64,000 nt of DNA from Alisma plantago-aquatica (lineage: Eukaryota; Streptophyta; Magnoliopsida; Alismatales; Alismataceae). The translations under genes and the position numbers were made by a program. Under the pieces are notes generated by a model. It saw nothing but the letters and a program-made list of their open reading frames with translations, was not told the origin of the DNA and made no database searches. This document shows positions 1-11,357 of this stretch, piece after piece (positions within the stretch are counted from its first letter, which is position 1; each line of letters starts with the position of its first letter). The stretch covers positions 1,539,463,072 to 1,539,527,071 of the forward strand of contig OY856409.1 in assembly GCA_963693085.1 (NCBI GenBank), written 5' to 3'.

Positions 1-4
1 ATAG

Positions 5-17
5 TGGTATCAGAGCC
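5..17 (+). other. Primer-binding site of element A
   Basis: TGGTATCAGAGCC, the sequence that pairs with the 3' end of initiator-Met tRNA to prime minus-strand DNA synthesis in plant LTR retrotransposons. It marks the end of an LTR that lies almost wholly outside the window. Confidence 0.85.
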
Positions 18-323
18 ACGTCGATCTACGGTGTATTTGGATTTGTTTGATTATGATCGAATCGATGTATACTATTTTTGTGGTTACATACGATGCGAAT
101 TTACAACTACTAATGTGCATATCTAAGCCTAATTACACATACACCCAAGGCTTTTGTTTTTGATGTTTTGGATGGGGTCAACTATGGAAAATACTGATTT
201 TCCTAAGTGCACAGAAATAAAATTCTGCACAGGGGTGCTGCCCCTGTGTACCCCGCATAGTCTGTGTGGGAGTTAAAAATTTATTTAATGGAGAATGTCC
301 CACATTGAAAGGACAACCATTTT

Positions 324-324
324 A

Positions 325-359
<35 letters not shown>

Positions 360-360
360 C
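324..360. repeat. AT-rich microsatellite
   Basis: A run of TA dinucleotides, broken by a GT, in the leader of element A. Confidence 0.9.
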
Positions 361-679
361 ACATATGTGTAGATATACCTATGATATCATACATGTCACC
401 TTAAAATTTTGTTTTATTTGGTGAATGCATGCACGGTTATGGCCTAGAATTTCCTTTTATGAATGTTGTGAATGAATGTAGTTGTGAATCTTGTGGATAT
501 GTTTGTGTGTGAATGCTATGTATGTATAATGGTTTTATGTGGATCCTTTGTATAAAGTATTCAGCTTGCATGTCGAGCCTCATCTCTTATTTCAAAGTGT
601 AATTAATTATTTCTCTTTATATTTGTACTCATATGATTTCATAGAGATAGGATTAGTTTTAGTCTTTGTAAACTTGATG

Positions 680-830
680 TAAGGAGGCCACTTGAAGATC
701 CAACTCGAAGGAGTGTCCATGGAGAAGAACCATGAAGATCCAATTCCATGAAGCAACCTGAAGATCCAATTCCAAGGAGCATCCATGGAGAAGTAACTTG
801 AAGCTCCAACCTCATAGAGCATCCATGAAG
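680..830 (+). repeat. Imperfect short tandem repeats in the leader of element A
   Basis: Three to four copies of a unit built from GAAGATCCAATTCCA and a segment reading like GGAGCATCCATGGAGAAG. Units are diverged and of unequal length. Open frames across it on the minus strand are repetitive and resemble no family I know, so I treat it as non-coding. Confidence 0.6.
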
Positions 831-1603
831 TTGTTCATTGTAATGTTGATCTTTACAGGTTGATTCACGGGTGTTGTTGCATGAGATGCATAAGACCATA
901 GGTGGACCATAATCCTTTGTGGCTCTAAAGGATTACAATAGTATGTCCATAACTGATGTATTTGTGTTGGTGATTGCATGTCTATCATTTCTGGTTGTGG
1001 ATATAGTAGTATATGATATGTACTATATGTATGTGGTGTTTGGATATGTATATGTATTAATAAAACCCCTAAATTAATAATATTAAGTTTTAGTTACCTT
1101 CCATAAAGAAACACACATGAAAAGCTTTATCGACTATGTGTGTGCATGCCTTCGTGTAGTACATTGTGTATCTCGTGGAAGTGTGATGGTAGGTGTGTGG
1201 GTATGCCTCCGTAGGGTGCACGCTCATCATGTTGGCTTATGGGTTGGACTTAACTAGGGAACCTTGATAGGATCAAGTACCTAGAGGAACACAGATGCAT
1301 CATGGCAAGGAGTTGTGCATGATCATCTATCCAAGAGTTATATATGATGCAATTAGCAAAAGTTTCCTACCTTAGTATTTGGTCATTGACACCGGCGTTG
1401 GTTGGGCATTGATTCAATTATATTGGATCTTGGCTCACTAGAAGGTTGTACACTGTAATCTTTTGATTTGATAGTGAGGGCTAAAATTTGAATAAAATAG
1501 TGGGAGCGTAATTAATTAAAGGCCAAATTAATCTTGATTATCAAATCTTTACAAGTCAAAATGTTTTGGACTAAATGCAAACTTTTTCTTTTGTAGAAAT
1601 CAA

Positions 1604-1996
1604 ATGGCAAACAACACTCACACTTTCTCATTGCGATTGGTCCTTGAGAAGGACAAAATTATCGGAACCAACTTTCAAAACTAGTTTAGGACGCTAAGAA
1701 TTGTTGTCATAGAGGAGCATAAGCTCTATTTCCTTGAAACACCAGTGCTAGCGGAACCCGCCTTAAATGCGCCCATGGCTGAAAAGGATGCTTACAAGAA
1801 TCACCTTGATGATGTCGTGGATGTCAAGTTCCTGATGTTGTGCTCAATGAACTATGAGTTGCAAGAGTAGCATGAGAACATGAATGCCATGGAGATGGTA
1901 ACACATCTCAAGAACATGTATCAGCATCAAGCAAGATACGAGATATATGATGTCTCCAAGGCTTTGTTCAGAAGCAAGATGAAAGAGGGAGATTAA
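1604..1996 (+). pseudogene. Copia gag of element A, truncated by insertion
   Basis: Frame 1604 onward reads as a copia gag N-terminus closely like B's gag: a start with several Asn, a SLR-VLEKDK segment, then F-R-T-L-R-I-V. Stops in frame are TAG at codon 27 (1682-1684), where related proteins have Trp; TAG at codon 89 (1868-1870), a Gln codon in B; and TAA at codon 131 (1994-1996), just before the junction. The coding match ends at 2000 because element B is inserted there. Gag would form the particle packaging element RNA; this copy cannot make it. Confidence 0.75.
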
Positions 1997-3174
1997 ATGG
2001 TGTTGGTATATATGCCCCGAGAGCCAATCATGGGATGATTGGTGGGATACATTAAGATTGATTGGATAAACATCAAATGCAAGCTTCCAATTCTTTCTTG
2101 TTCAGTTATATGAGATAATGATAGAACAGATTGAATGTCTAGAGAATGACAGTACTCAATGATGTATGCTTTTAGGTTCAGGACCTGAATGATGAGATCA
2201 TATGGATGCTAAGAGTTTGTACATTCTTATCATGTCCCTAGTCGGATGTCATTGTGGAAGGTAGATAGACAACAATGACACACAAGACTAGATTGTGGTG
2301 TTGGTTGATGACAGAATCTTGTTAGTCATGATATGGAGATATCAAACCAAACACATAGGTACTTGTTAGAGAACAAGTGTACTGGACAGACCCACCATGA
2401 GTTTGACACATGGAAGCATAACATGGTAGTCACAGTCAGTTCTCACAGTGATGGTGGTGAGTGTGATTCTTTGACCTGAAATTACTACACTCAACACATG
2501 TCGTTGGGTACACTTTGACATCATCAAACGCAGTCCTGAAACATGGGTTGTTATAAAGGTGATGATTGGGTGGCTTTGACACATGGGGCTTTTGAGGGTT
2601 GAGTGATAGATATGGGATTTGTCCCTCCTGAGGGAGTTTGATATCCATGGACACTTGATGAGTAGGATTGAGATAGGCGTGCGCATGCATGTGTGAATCA
2701 ATATGTGATATTGATGTCATACATATCTCCACCAATCTACTCTGATATTAAGAAAGTGAATGAGCGTTGACAGGATGACTGTTCCATACCTTGAGTTCAT
2801 TCGGGATATCAGAGACAAAGGAAGTATACATTCTTTGTAACACCATTCACGGATTGTAGGATTGAAAGTTGTTCTCCAACTTTCTATTTCACTTGGGTAG
2901 CACTGATGTGTGACTAGGTACCGCTCTTTGCTTGTGAATTCATAAGTGTTATGAACTTTCACTGCCAATGTGAAATGGGCCTGCATGGTCACACACATAG
3001 GATTTAACCTGGAAGAGGAGTTTATCCACAAGCAATGTTTAGATTGATTACTAAAGGAGTTTAGTAGTTCAATTAAACACTCAGTTAATTGATAGCTCAA
3101 AAATCATAGTGTTCAAGGTGTTGGACCAGATGATTAAGAGTATCAGATTGATTGGAACTGCAATTGACTGATTT

Positions 3175-3600
3175 GCACAGTCTACTGCCCCAACTGATTG
3201 GCTCATAGGGTTGAACCGATCGGCTCAGGTTGATGAACCGATAGGCTCAAAGTGGTGAGTCAATCGGCTGATGTGTCAATGAAACGATCAGCTCAATTAT
3301 TGAACCAGTCAATTCGTGTGACCAACTAAGATCATTTGGAAAGTAGAAGTCACTTTTTGTAAATACATATTTGTTTCACGTGTACCAATTTGATTTGGAC
3401 AAGGACTAATATTTGATTAGTGGGAAACAAACATGGAAAGTCAATTCGAGTTGGACCAGGACCGTGAACCGATCGGCTCATGCTTGAACCGATCGACTCA
3501 GGTGGCCCAACTGATCGGTTCAGGTGTGAATCGATCAGCTCATATCCCCAACCGATTGGTTCATTCTTGAAATGATCGGTTCAGCTGGCGCAGTTGGTTG
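3175..3600. repeat. Array of AACCGATCGGCTCA-like motifs in the B LTR
   Basis: More than ten imperfect copies of a palindrome-based motif around ACCGATCGG, usually followed by TTCA or CTCA, spaced roughly 15-40 bp. The array recurs in the 3' LTR at about 10040-10440. A shorter set lies in the leader at about 4675-4860. Function is unknown; the position just upstream of the TATA box suits an enhancer-type region. Confidence 0.7.
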
Positions 3601-3681
3601 TTTTGTGAAAATTCCGTACCCTTCTACTCCTGCTTTAATCCCGCATTGCTCGGGGTAGAGAACCCTGTCCCATGATCCTCC

Positions 3682-3690
3682 TATATATAG
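3682..3690 (+). promoter_or_regulatory. Likely TATA box of the B LTR promoter
   Basis: TATATATAG in a better-than-background context, followed by a G-rich stretch about 540 bp before the LTR end. It is the best core promoter in this LTR. The 3' LTR copy lost this part in the deletion. Confidence 0.5.
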
Positions 3691-4224
3691 GGGTATTGGG
3701 GGCTTCTCAAGTACAACTGAGAACACCAGTTGCTATGCAAAGTTGTCGTTCTCTCTGGTTGTGGTAACCAGGAGAGCCTGAGCAAGTGCTATCCGATAAG
3801 GGAGGCACACTGAGGGAAAGATAACTATAGAAAGGCAACTGGTTGCAGGAGAGTGTGCAGGTGACTAGTACACCGACAGGAGGGTACGACTCCTTCTGGT
3901 GCCTTGTGTAACAAGGTGATTGGAGTTCCATGTGATCCATGTGGACTACTACAGAGGCAGGAGACTTCTGCCACTCAGAGGATAGCTGTCAATCCTGATA
4001 GTCTCAGTGAGACCAGGAGCTGCACAAACACTGTCCAAGACCGGAGGTGAAGATCGTGCAAGCCGCGAGGTAACATCACCGAGTAAGCCTCGGGACAAGG
4101 TATGTCTCTACAAACCATCCTTCCTACTGTATAGACGTTGATGTGATTCTTTTATTCTGGGTTTGGGGAGAAGAAATTTATTTTTGTTTCCATTGCCTTC
4201 TCTGTCTCCCTTAAAACCCAACAG

Positions 4225-4237
4225 TGGTATCAGATCC
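4225..4237 (+). other. Primer-binding site of element B
   Basis: TGGTATCAGATCC, one mismatch from the initiator-Met tRNA site in element A, directly after the LTR end. Confidence 0.8.
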
Positions 4238-5499
4238 ACGTCAAGTGCACTATACTTTAGGATTATTGATGTGATCGATTTTGGTTTTTCGCCTTTATTT
4301 ATTGCATACGATGCGAATAAAATTGGCCTTATGCATATCCAATCCTAAATCCACAAATTCCAATATACATATATGATATGTAATATGAATGCACTCGATA
4401 CGCGTCACCCTTAAACGAGTTTTGTGGTGGATGTATAGCATGGTTATGGCTAATAAACCCTATGTTTGTGTGCTTGGTTGAATGTGGTTGCTCGCATCTC
4501 GGTCTGCGCATCGATTCCCTACCTCCTTTTCTTGATGTAACTCGATATAACTCGAGATCTCTTTCCTACCTTTGCTTTCCCCGAATGTAACTCGGGGTTT
4601 CTCTATTCAAAAGTAAAATAGGATAGATCTTTTATTTCTTGTTATGTCAGAGAACGGTGGACAACCTGACGACAATTGAGACGATTGGTTCAAGGCGTGA
4701 ATCGATCGGTTGGCATTCCAAATGACTGGTTTAAGGAACAAGACGAGCGGGTGGCGGCCCTGAGGAGATGCACGATGACCAGTGAACCAATCGACTGGAG
4801 GCGCCAGTGGCTGGTGGCACCCAACCGACCAGCCTGATGGCGAGTTGATCAATCATGAAGATGAGTTGATCAAACCCAGAACGATAAAGCTCAGAGTTCA
4901 TCTTGTGCATGTTGCATGTGATGTAGACCTAGATGATCGTGATTGCTCTTGGCTTGAGGAATCACATTAGGATAGCCATAATCATCGCTTTTATCATTTT
5001 ACATGTTTTCTGTGGGATATAGCATGTATATGATATGTACTATATATTGTGGTGATTGGATATGTATATGTACCTATAAAACCAAATCCCTCATTAAATA
5101 TTAAAGTTTTAGATGCCTTCCAAATGCAACACATGTGAAAAGATTGATCGGCCAAGTGTGGGCACACCCTAGCGTGGTGCACCGTCTTTCTTGTGGAAGC
5201 GTGAAGGATGGATATGTGGGTCTGCCCTAGCAGGGTGCATATTCATCGTGTTGGCTTTGGGTCAGACTTAATAAGGTGACCTAGATAGGATCTAGCACCT
5301 TGAGGCATGGAGGTGATCATGGCAAGGAGTTGCTTATGATGCAATTGGAAAAAGTAGACTACCTGGAAGATCTACGTTGTGGGTGACAACCCTAGTTGGT
5401 CCATGACTCATAGGATTTCAGGATCTTGACCCACTAGAAGATTGTACGCTGCAATCTTCTGAATTAATGGTGAGGGCTATCAATTTGAACAAAAATAGT

Positions 5500-5575
5500 G
5501 GGAGCGATAATTAATTAAAGTCCTAATTATATCGTCAGGGAGTGATAATTAATTAAAGTCCTAATTATATCATCA
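5500..5575 (+). repeat. 38-bp tandem duplication
   Basis: 5500-5537 and 5538-5575 are the same 38-bp unit, with two differences that I see. Element A has one unit at the equivalent place, so the duplication arose in the B lineage. Confidence 0.85.
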
Positions 5576-5648
5576 ACTTTTCAAATCAATCAAATAAGTC
5601 AAAATTGAGTTTTGGACTAAATTACATATATTTCCTTTTGTAGTACAA

Positions 5649-6503
5649 ATGACAACAAACAACAATCACTTTTCATTGCGATCGGTCCTTGAAAAGGACA
5701 AGCTGAATGGGACTAACTTCCATGACTAGTTTAGGACATTGAGAATTGTTCTCACTCAAGAGCGAAAGCTCTATGTCCTGGATACTCCAACTCTAGAAGA
5801 ACCTACTCCTACCGCACCAAAGGAAGAAAGGGATGCTTATAAGAAGCATTCTAAAGATGCCATTGATGCAAAGTGCTTGATGTTGTTCTCCATGAACCAC
5901 GAGTTGCAGACACAACATGAGAACATGGGTGTCATTGAGATGATTCAACATCTCAAGAATATGTATGAAGATCAAGCACGGCAAGAGAGATATGATGTCT
6001 CCAGGGCGCTGTTCAAGTGTGTCATGACAGAAGGAAATCCAGTTGGTCCACACACACTCAAAATGATTGGGTATGTGGAGAACCTGACAAGACTGGGATT
6101 TCCCTTGAGCCAAGAGTTGGCTACTGACGTGATACTGCAATCATTTCCAGAATCCTACAGTCAGTTTGTGATGAACTACAACATGAACAACTTTGACGGG
6201 CCATTGACAGAGTTGTTGGGCATGTTGAGGATAGTCGAGGCACAGATGAAGAAGGACAAGCCTAAATCTGTGATGATGATCAGCAATAAGAAAGGCAAGT
6301 CCAAGCGCAAGGGCAAGGGAAAGGCTAAGAAAGGTTTTGATGCTAGCCAACATCCCAAGTCATCTTCAACTATCAAGGCCAAAGGGGGCATGACCAAGAG
6401 AGGCAATTTCCACCATTGTCAAAGGTCGGGACATTGGAAAAGGAATTGTCCACTCTATCTGGAAGAACTAAAGAAGAAGGAGGCAACAGACGTCTCCACC
6501 TGA
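5649..6503 (+). pseudogene. Gag protein of element B (copia, UBN2-type), one in-frame TAG
   Basis: ATG at 5649 gives a 284-codon frame with a single stop, TAG at codon 27 (5727-5729). After it the frame stays open for 257 codons to the TGA at 6501-6503. The protein has a helical capsid-like region, a basic Lys/Arg-rich stretch (about 6280-6340) and a C-terminal zinc knuckle. The knuckle reads F-H-H-C-Q-R-S-G-H-W-K-R-N-C, so the first Cys of C-x2-C-x4-H-x4-C is Phe. The length is close to whole for a copia gag. A later start at an alternative codon near 5739 would bypass the TAG. Gag packages element RNA; here it could serve a pol-less element if the TAG is bypassed. Family assignment is firm; whether it is expressed is unknown. 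Confidence 0.85.
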
Positions 6504-8836
6504 AGGTGTCATGAGATAAACTTATAACACTTTTGAGGTATATGATACCAAGATATAAAGTGTAAAGCACCCAATAAATGGGGCAAGTGTTGCTGCCATA
6601 GATAGGAGTACTTTAGTTTATTTTCATCCTTGAAGGGATGTAATAGAGTTATGAACTTCTGTTTCATATTTGTCAAAGGATAGAAACACCTTAATTTTCT
6701 TGCATATTGTATGACAATGATGACAATTAATAAATTTGATGTTTCAATCTTTGTGGCAATACATCGTTTATCTTGTGGTACTTGGTATGAGATAAAATGA
6801 TACCTAAAAGTTATTGATAACTCAAACAATCAAATTAACATAAATCACGAGAAATTCATTTCTAGTTTCCATATGATAGATAAGTCTAGACTCTTTTGGT
6901 TAAAGAACCAGTAAGAGACATGAATATCTTAGACATGATTAATCACTCTTCACTAGTGGTAGTGGGAGAATGATTATCCTATTAGGTATAATACATGTGA
7001 TGTATTTACATACCTATTAGAGTTAATGCTAGTACTTCAAACAGTGTTTAGAGAAATACCAATATGAATATCTTTAAGTGTTCAGAATATCATAGATGAA
7101 GTACGAATTTGGTAAAGTGTTAATTCTTGATGAGATCAATGATTGAAATACTTGAACCAAATGTTTGAGGTCCTTATGTGTGATTATGATAGTGTATCAT
7201 AGTGAACTCATGATTAAGGCATGGTGATGTCTAAATCAACAAGGATTCATCCTCTAAGGAGTTAGAGGATGATTATCAAATAACTAATTTCTTCTTTAAA
7301 AAAAATACCCTACACTAATAAAGGACATTAAGAATCACAAAGGGTTGTGAGTTGTTATATCCTTGACAGATACACCTCAAATATCTATGTGATGAGTTGG
7401 TCATGTGATGAGTCAACTATCTAGATAAATATGAGGAACCAGATTTTGAGTTATGGTTTATGACCATTACATCCTAAATGACTTCCATATGAACCATAAG
7501 GTATGACCTTGATGGTAGGACCCATTGGGATGAAATCCATAAGTGCAAATAAGTCTTAAGCATTAAGACACATGGATGACATTTTGATAAGGATGATGCT
7601 TGTTGATTGCAACTTAAAGACTAAGAGATTTAGCATACGGATACTAAAATCGCATTCTTATGAGGAATAAAATAAGGATGTGTACATGACACAACCTATA
7701 AGGTTTATGAATCCATTAATGCAAATGAAGTCTATAAGTTATAATGGACTAATCAATGTGATTGATTGAGTACAAGAAACTCAGAACTGTGATCTTTACT
7801 TTGATTATATAGTCAAAGGGTTTGACTGATATGACAAAGATAAAGAAGGAATCTGTGATTTAGTGGGAGCGTATTTGCTTCCACATATTGATGTGAAATG
7901 GAAATGTTCTAAAATGGAAATCCAAAGTGGAAATTATCTTTAGGGAATATAGAGACGTTTCCTATGTGATAGGAATAGAGATCTATAGAGATAGTTCTTG
8001 AAAACCTCTTGACCTGAAAAGAGAAAGCATACATTGGCAATCTATACTGAAGGGTTTAGTGTGCACAGATTCAGTGGGAGAAAACTTATCCATGTTACAT
8101 GGAGTTAGTATCCCAATTCCAAGTGTCCAATTCTTATGAAGAATGGAAACACTAAGAATAGATAAGGATCTATCATGTATGTAATCATCCCATTATCTTG
8201 CATGTATGGACATGGCAAGAATAAACAACATTCATCTTGTATGTAGGACATGACAATATGATATGATCATTTTGATAACTCGTATGTGGGACATGACGAG
8301 TGGATGTCTGTCTAGTTCCAGTAAGGGTTACTGGAATACCATAAGAACTTGATAAGTACTTGAGAAGTAATAGTTCTATGGAAATAAGGAAGCATTCACT
8401 GTAAAGAGTTACATTGATGCGAACTTCTGAAAAAGGACAAAAAATTAATCACAAAATATATATGGAAAAGTGAATGTTTGTTGATAAATGGAAACGTTCC
8501 AATAAAGTCATTTAACCGTGTGTTAGAGAACATTAGTGGATACTATATGGATCTAGAAGTTCATGATATGAACTTATAGATATTTTGGTCATTGATGACA
8601 AATAAGTAGTACTTGGTCATGCAATGTGGCTAAAAGTTAACAAAGGAATACTAAATCACATATTATGGCAACTCCATCTCATACGTGTAACGTACAACAA
8701 AGATATGAGAGACATGCAGTTAATACCGACTCTGGCAAGGTGTTTCCATAACTCACTGCGTAAGCACTAGAGCATAGTAACATGTGGGACATGTTTGAAG
8801 ATCACTATGAATATGATTCAAGGGTGATTGGCTCGC
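6504..8836 (+). pseudogene. Decayed copia protease-integrase-RT-RNase H region of element B
   Basis: No frame is open for long, but the DNA runs in the same order as A's pol. Examples: 7677-7745 matches the segment at 11822-11885 (RT, V-Y-M-T-Q region); 7955-8100 matches 12110-12290; 8330-8430 matches 12435-12560 (end of RT, start of RNase H); and 8655-8836 matches 12845-13026 at the pol end. Every part is full of stops and small indels. It is noticeably more decayed than the gag beside it and than the LTRs. Confidence 0.75.
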
Positions 8837-8852
8837 AGTGCAAGTGGGAGTA
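8837..8852 (+). other. Polypurine tract of element B
   Basis: AGTGCAAGTGGGAG immediately before the 3' LTR; nearly the same tract stands before the LTRs at 13042 and 14213. It primes plus-strand DNA synthesis. Confidence 0.75.
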
Positions 8853-10454
8853 TGTTGGTATGTATGCCCCGAGAGCCAATCATGGGATGATTGGTGGGAT
8901 ATATTAAGATTGATTTGATAAACATAAAAGGCAAGCTTCCAATTCTTTCTGGTTCAGTCATATGAGATAATGATAGAACATATTGAATGTCTAGAGAATG
9001 ACAATACTCAATGACATATGCTTTCAGGTTCAGGACCTGAAAGATGAGATCATATGGATGCTAAGAGTTTGTACATTATTATTATGTCCCTAGTCGGATG
9101 TCATTGTGGAAGGTAGATAGACAACAATGACACACAAGACTAGATTGTGGTGTTGGTTGATGACATAATCTCATTAGTCATGATATGGATATATCAAACC
9201 AAACACATAGGTACTTGTTAGAGAACAAGTGTACTGGACAGAGCCACTATGAGTTTGACACATGTAACCATAAAATTGTAGTCACAGTCAGTTCTCATAG
9301 TGATGGTGGTGAGTGTGATTCTTTGACCTGAAATCACTACACTCAACACATGTCGTTGGGTACACTTTGACATCATCAAACGTAGTCATGAAACATGGGT
9401 TGTTATAAAGGTGATGATTGGGTGGCTTTGACACATGGGGCTTTTGAGGGGTGAGTGACAAATATGGGATTTGTCCCTCCTGAGGGAGTTTGATATCCAT
9501 GGCCACTTGATGAGTAGGATTGAGATAGGCATGTGCATGCATGTGTGAATCAATATGTGATATTGATGTCATACATATCTCCTCCAATCTACTCTGAGAT
9601 CAAGAAAGTGAATGAAGGTTGATAGGATGACTGTTCCATGCCTTGAGTTCATTCGAGATATTAGAGACAAAGGAATTATACATTCACTGTAACACCATTC
9701 ATGGATTGTAGGATTGAAAGTTGTTTTCCAACTTTCTATTTCACTTGGGTAGCACTCATGTGCGACTAGGTACCGCTCTTTGCTTGTGAAGTCATAAGTG
9801 TTATGAACTTTCACTGCCAACGAGAAATGGGCATACAGGGTCACACACATAGGATTTAACCTGGAAGAGGAGTTTATCCACAAACGATGTTTAGATTGAT
9901 TACTAAAGGAGTTTAGTAGTTCAATTAAACACTCAGTTAATTGATAGCTCAAAAATCATAGTGTTCAAGGTGTTGGACCAGGTGATCAAGAATATCAGAT
10001 TGATTGGAATTGCAATTGACTAATTTGCACAGTCTACTACCCCAACCGATTGGCTCATAGGGTTGAACGCTCAGGTTGATGAACCGATCGGCTCAAAGTG
10101 GTGAGTCGATCGGCTCATGTGTCAATGAAATGACCGGCTCAATTGTTGAACCGGTCGATTCGTGTGACCAACTGATATCGTTTGGAAATTCAGAATACTC
10201 TTTTTGCAAATACATATTTGTTTCACTTGTACAAATTTGATTTGGACACGGACTAATATTTGATTAGTGGGAAACAAACATGGAAAGTCAATTCGAGTTG
10301 GACCAGGACCGCGAACCGAACGACTCATGTTTGAACCGATCGACTCAGGTGTCCCAACCGATCAGTTCAGGTGTGAACCGATCAGCTCAGGTCCCCAACC
10401 GATTGATTCATGCTTGAAACGATCGGTTTAGCTGGCGCAGTTGGTTGTTTTGTG
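8853..10454 (+). repeat. 3' LTR of element B, truncated
   Basis: Matches the 5' LTR from 2001 to about 3607, then breaks off after TTGGTTGTTTTGTG. The last 616 bp of the LTR, including the TATA box, are missing. The next base belongs to a copia integrase, so the break is a deletion junction. Confidence 0.88.
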
Positions 10455-11357
10455 GATCATTAGAGACATGTGATGCTTGTTTATTAGGCAAGATGACCAA
10501 GACTCCTTTCACTAGACATAGTGATAGAGCCAGTGATCTGCTAGGGCTCATGCATACTGGTGTATGTGGACCTTTTAGATCAAATGATAGAGGAGGATAT
10601 CAATACTTCATTGCCTTCATTGATGACCTCAGTAGGTATGGCTATGTATATCTTATGAAACACAAGTCAGAAACTCTTGAAATGTTCAAGACTTTCATGA
10701 ATGATAGAGAAGCAACTTGGTAAGAGTATTAAAGCACTTCGTTCAGATCAAGGTGGAAAATACTTAAGCCAAGAGTTTGAGGACCTTCTAAGAGACCATG
10801 GTATTGTATCAAGATGGACTCCACCCGGTACACCACATCATAATGGTGTGTCAAAAAGAAGGAATCATACATTATTAGACATGGTACGATCAATGATGAG
10901 TTCAGCCAAATTTCCAATATCATTATGGGGATATGCTCTTAAAACTACAACATTTACACTTAATTGTGTACCTTCCAAATCGGTTCAAAAGACACCATAT
11001 GAGATATGGAATGGGAATCGTCCAAATTTGTCTATGTTAAAGATTTGGGGATGTGAAGCTTGTGTTAGGAAACAATTTCCTGAAAAGCTTGGACCCAATA
11101 TAAAAAAACTCTATTTTGTTGAATACCCCAAGGAAACTCAGGGATACTACTTTGACACACCAACTGATAAGAAAGTGTTTGTTTCTAGGACTATTGTATT
11201 TATTGAAAAGGAATTTATTTCCAAAGGAAGCAGTGCGAGGAATGTAGAGCTTGAAGAAGTTCGAGATCAACAAGAAAGAAAAGAACCCATGGAGGTAAAT
11301 AAGGAACATGAAGACTCACAAATTGTTGTAGAATTTCAAGTTTCAAATGTAACATAG
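10455..11357 (+). pseudogene. Copia integrase, 5'-truncated and frameshifted (element A)
   Basis: Begins inside the GAG-pre-integrase region, with the zinc-finger end C-D-A-C-L-L-G-K, then the rve integrase core. A frameshift near 10700-10715 moves the frame; a 2-bp loss would explain it. After it the frame is open to 11357. The middle catalytic Asp survives in R-S-D-Q-G-G, but the first is Gly (H-T-G-V-C-G) and the Glu of the N-G-V-x-E motif is Lys. It would insert element DNA, but it is inactive by frame and by active site. The upstream part is lost with the deletion at 10454. Confidence 0.85.

Larger units (their letters stand above)
1..2000 (+). mobile_element. Ty1/copia element A, 5' part (internal leader and start of gag)
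   Basis: The window opens at the 3' tip of A's 5' LTR; the primer-binding site lies at 5-17. A non-coding leader of about 1.6 kb follows, then the start of a copia gag (1604-1996). The leader and gag align along their length with the same parts of element B (4224-6020), so A and B are related families. A is cut at 2000 by the insertion of B, and its integrase to 3' LTR probably resumes at 10455. The leader holds an AT microsatellite (about 324-360) and an imperfect repeat near 680-830. The link between the two halves of A is inferred from order, orientation and family. Confidence 0.8.
2001..4223 (+). repeat. 5' LTR of element B (2223 bp)
   Basis: Starts TGTTGGTATATATGCCCC and ends AAACCCAACA, one base before the primer-binding site. 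Its first 1.6 kb recurs at 8853-10454. It holds an array of ACCGATCGGTT-like motifs (3175-3600) and a TATA box near 3682. Minus-strand open frames within it are repeated in the 3' copy because the LTRs are duplicates; they are not genes. Confidence 0.9.
4224..5648 (+). other. Untranslated leader of element B
   Basis: About 1.4 kb between the primer-binding site and gag, with no coding signal. It aligns with the leader of A, notably in the stretches around 5095-5500 and 1090-1600. It contains a set of ACCGATCGG-type motifs (4675-4860) and a 38-bp tandem duplication (5500-5575). Confidence 0.7.
2001..10454 (+). mobile_element. Element B: non-autonomous copia LTR retrotransposon, TR-GAG-like, 3' end deleted
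   Basis: In order: 5' LTR 2001-4223, PBS 4225-4237, leader 4224-5648, gag 5649-6503, decayed pol 6504-8836, polypurine tract 8837-8852, and 3' LTR 8853-10454, cut short. B inserted into A's gag; the five bases before it are AATGG (1996-2000), a presumed target duplication whose second copy was lost with the end of B. The LTR copies match over 1.6 kb with only a few percent difference by eye, whereas pol is far more decayed. Pol was therefore probably dead before this copy inserted, and B moved using enzymes from a relative. Confidence 0.8.

Noticed and set aside
2366..3100. Minus-strand frames of 99-127 residues repeated at 9288-9952
   Set aside because: They lie in the two LTR copies of element B, so the repetition is due to LTR duplication. 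They have no domain and lie on the strand opposite to element transcription.
5727..5729. Programmed readthrough of the gag TAG
   Set aside because: Not claimed: the change is what CHG deamination gives, and no readthrough context or pseudoknot is evident.
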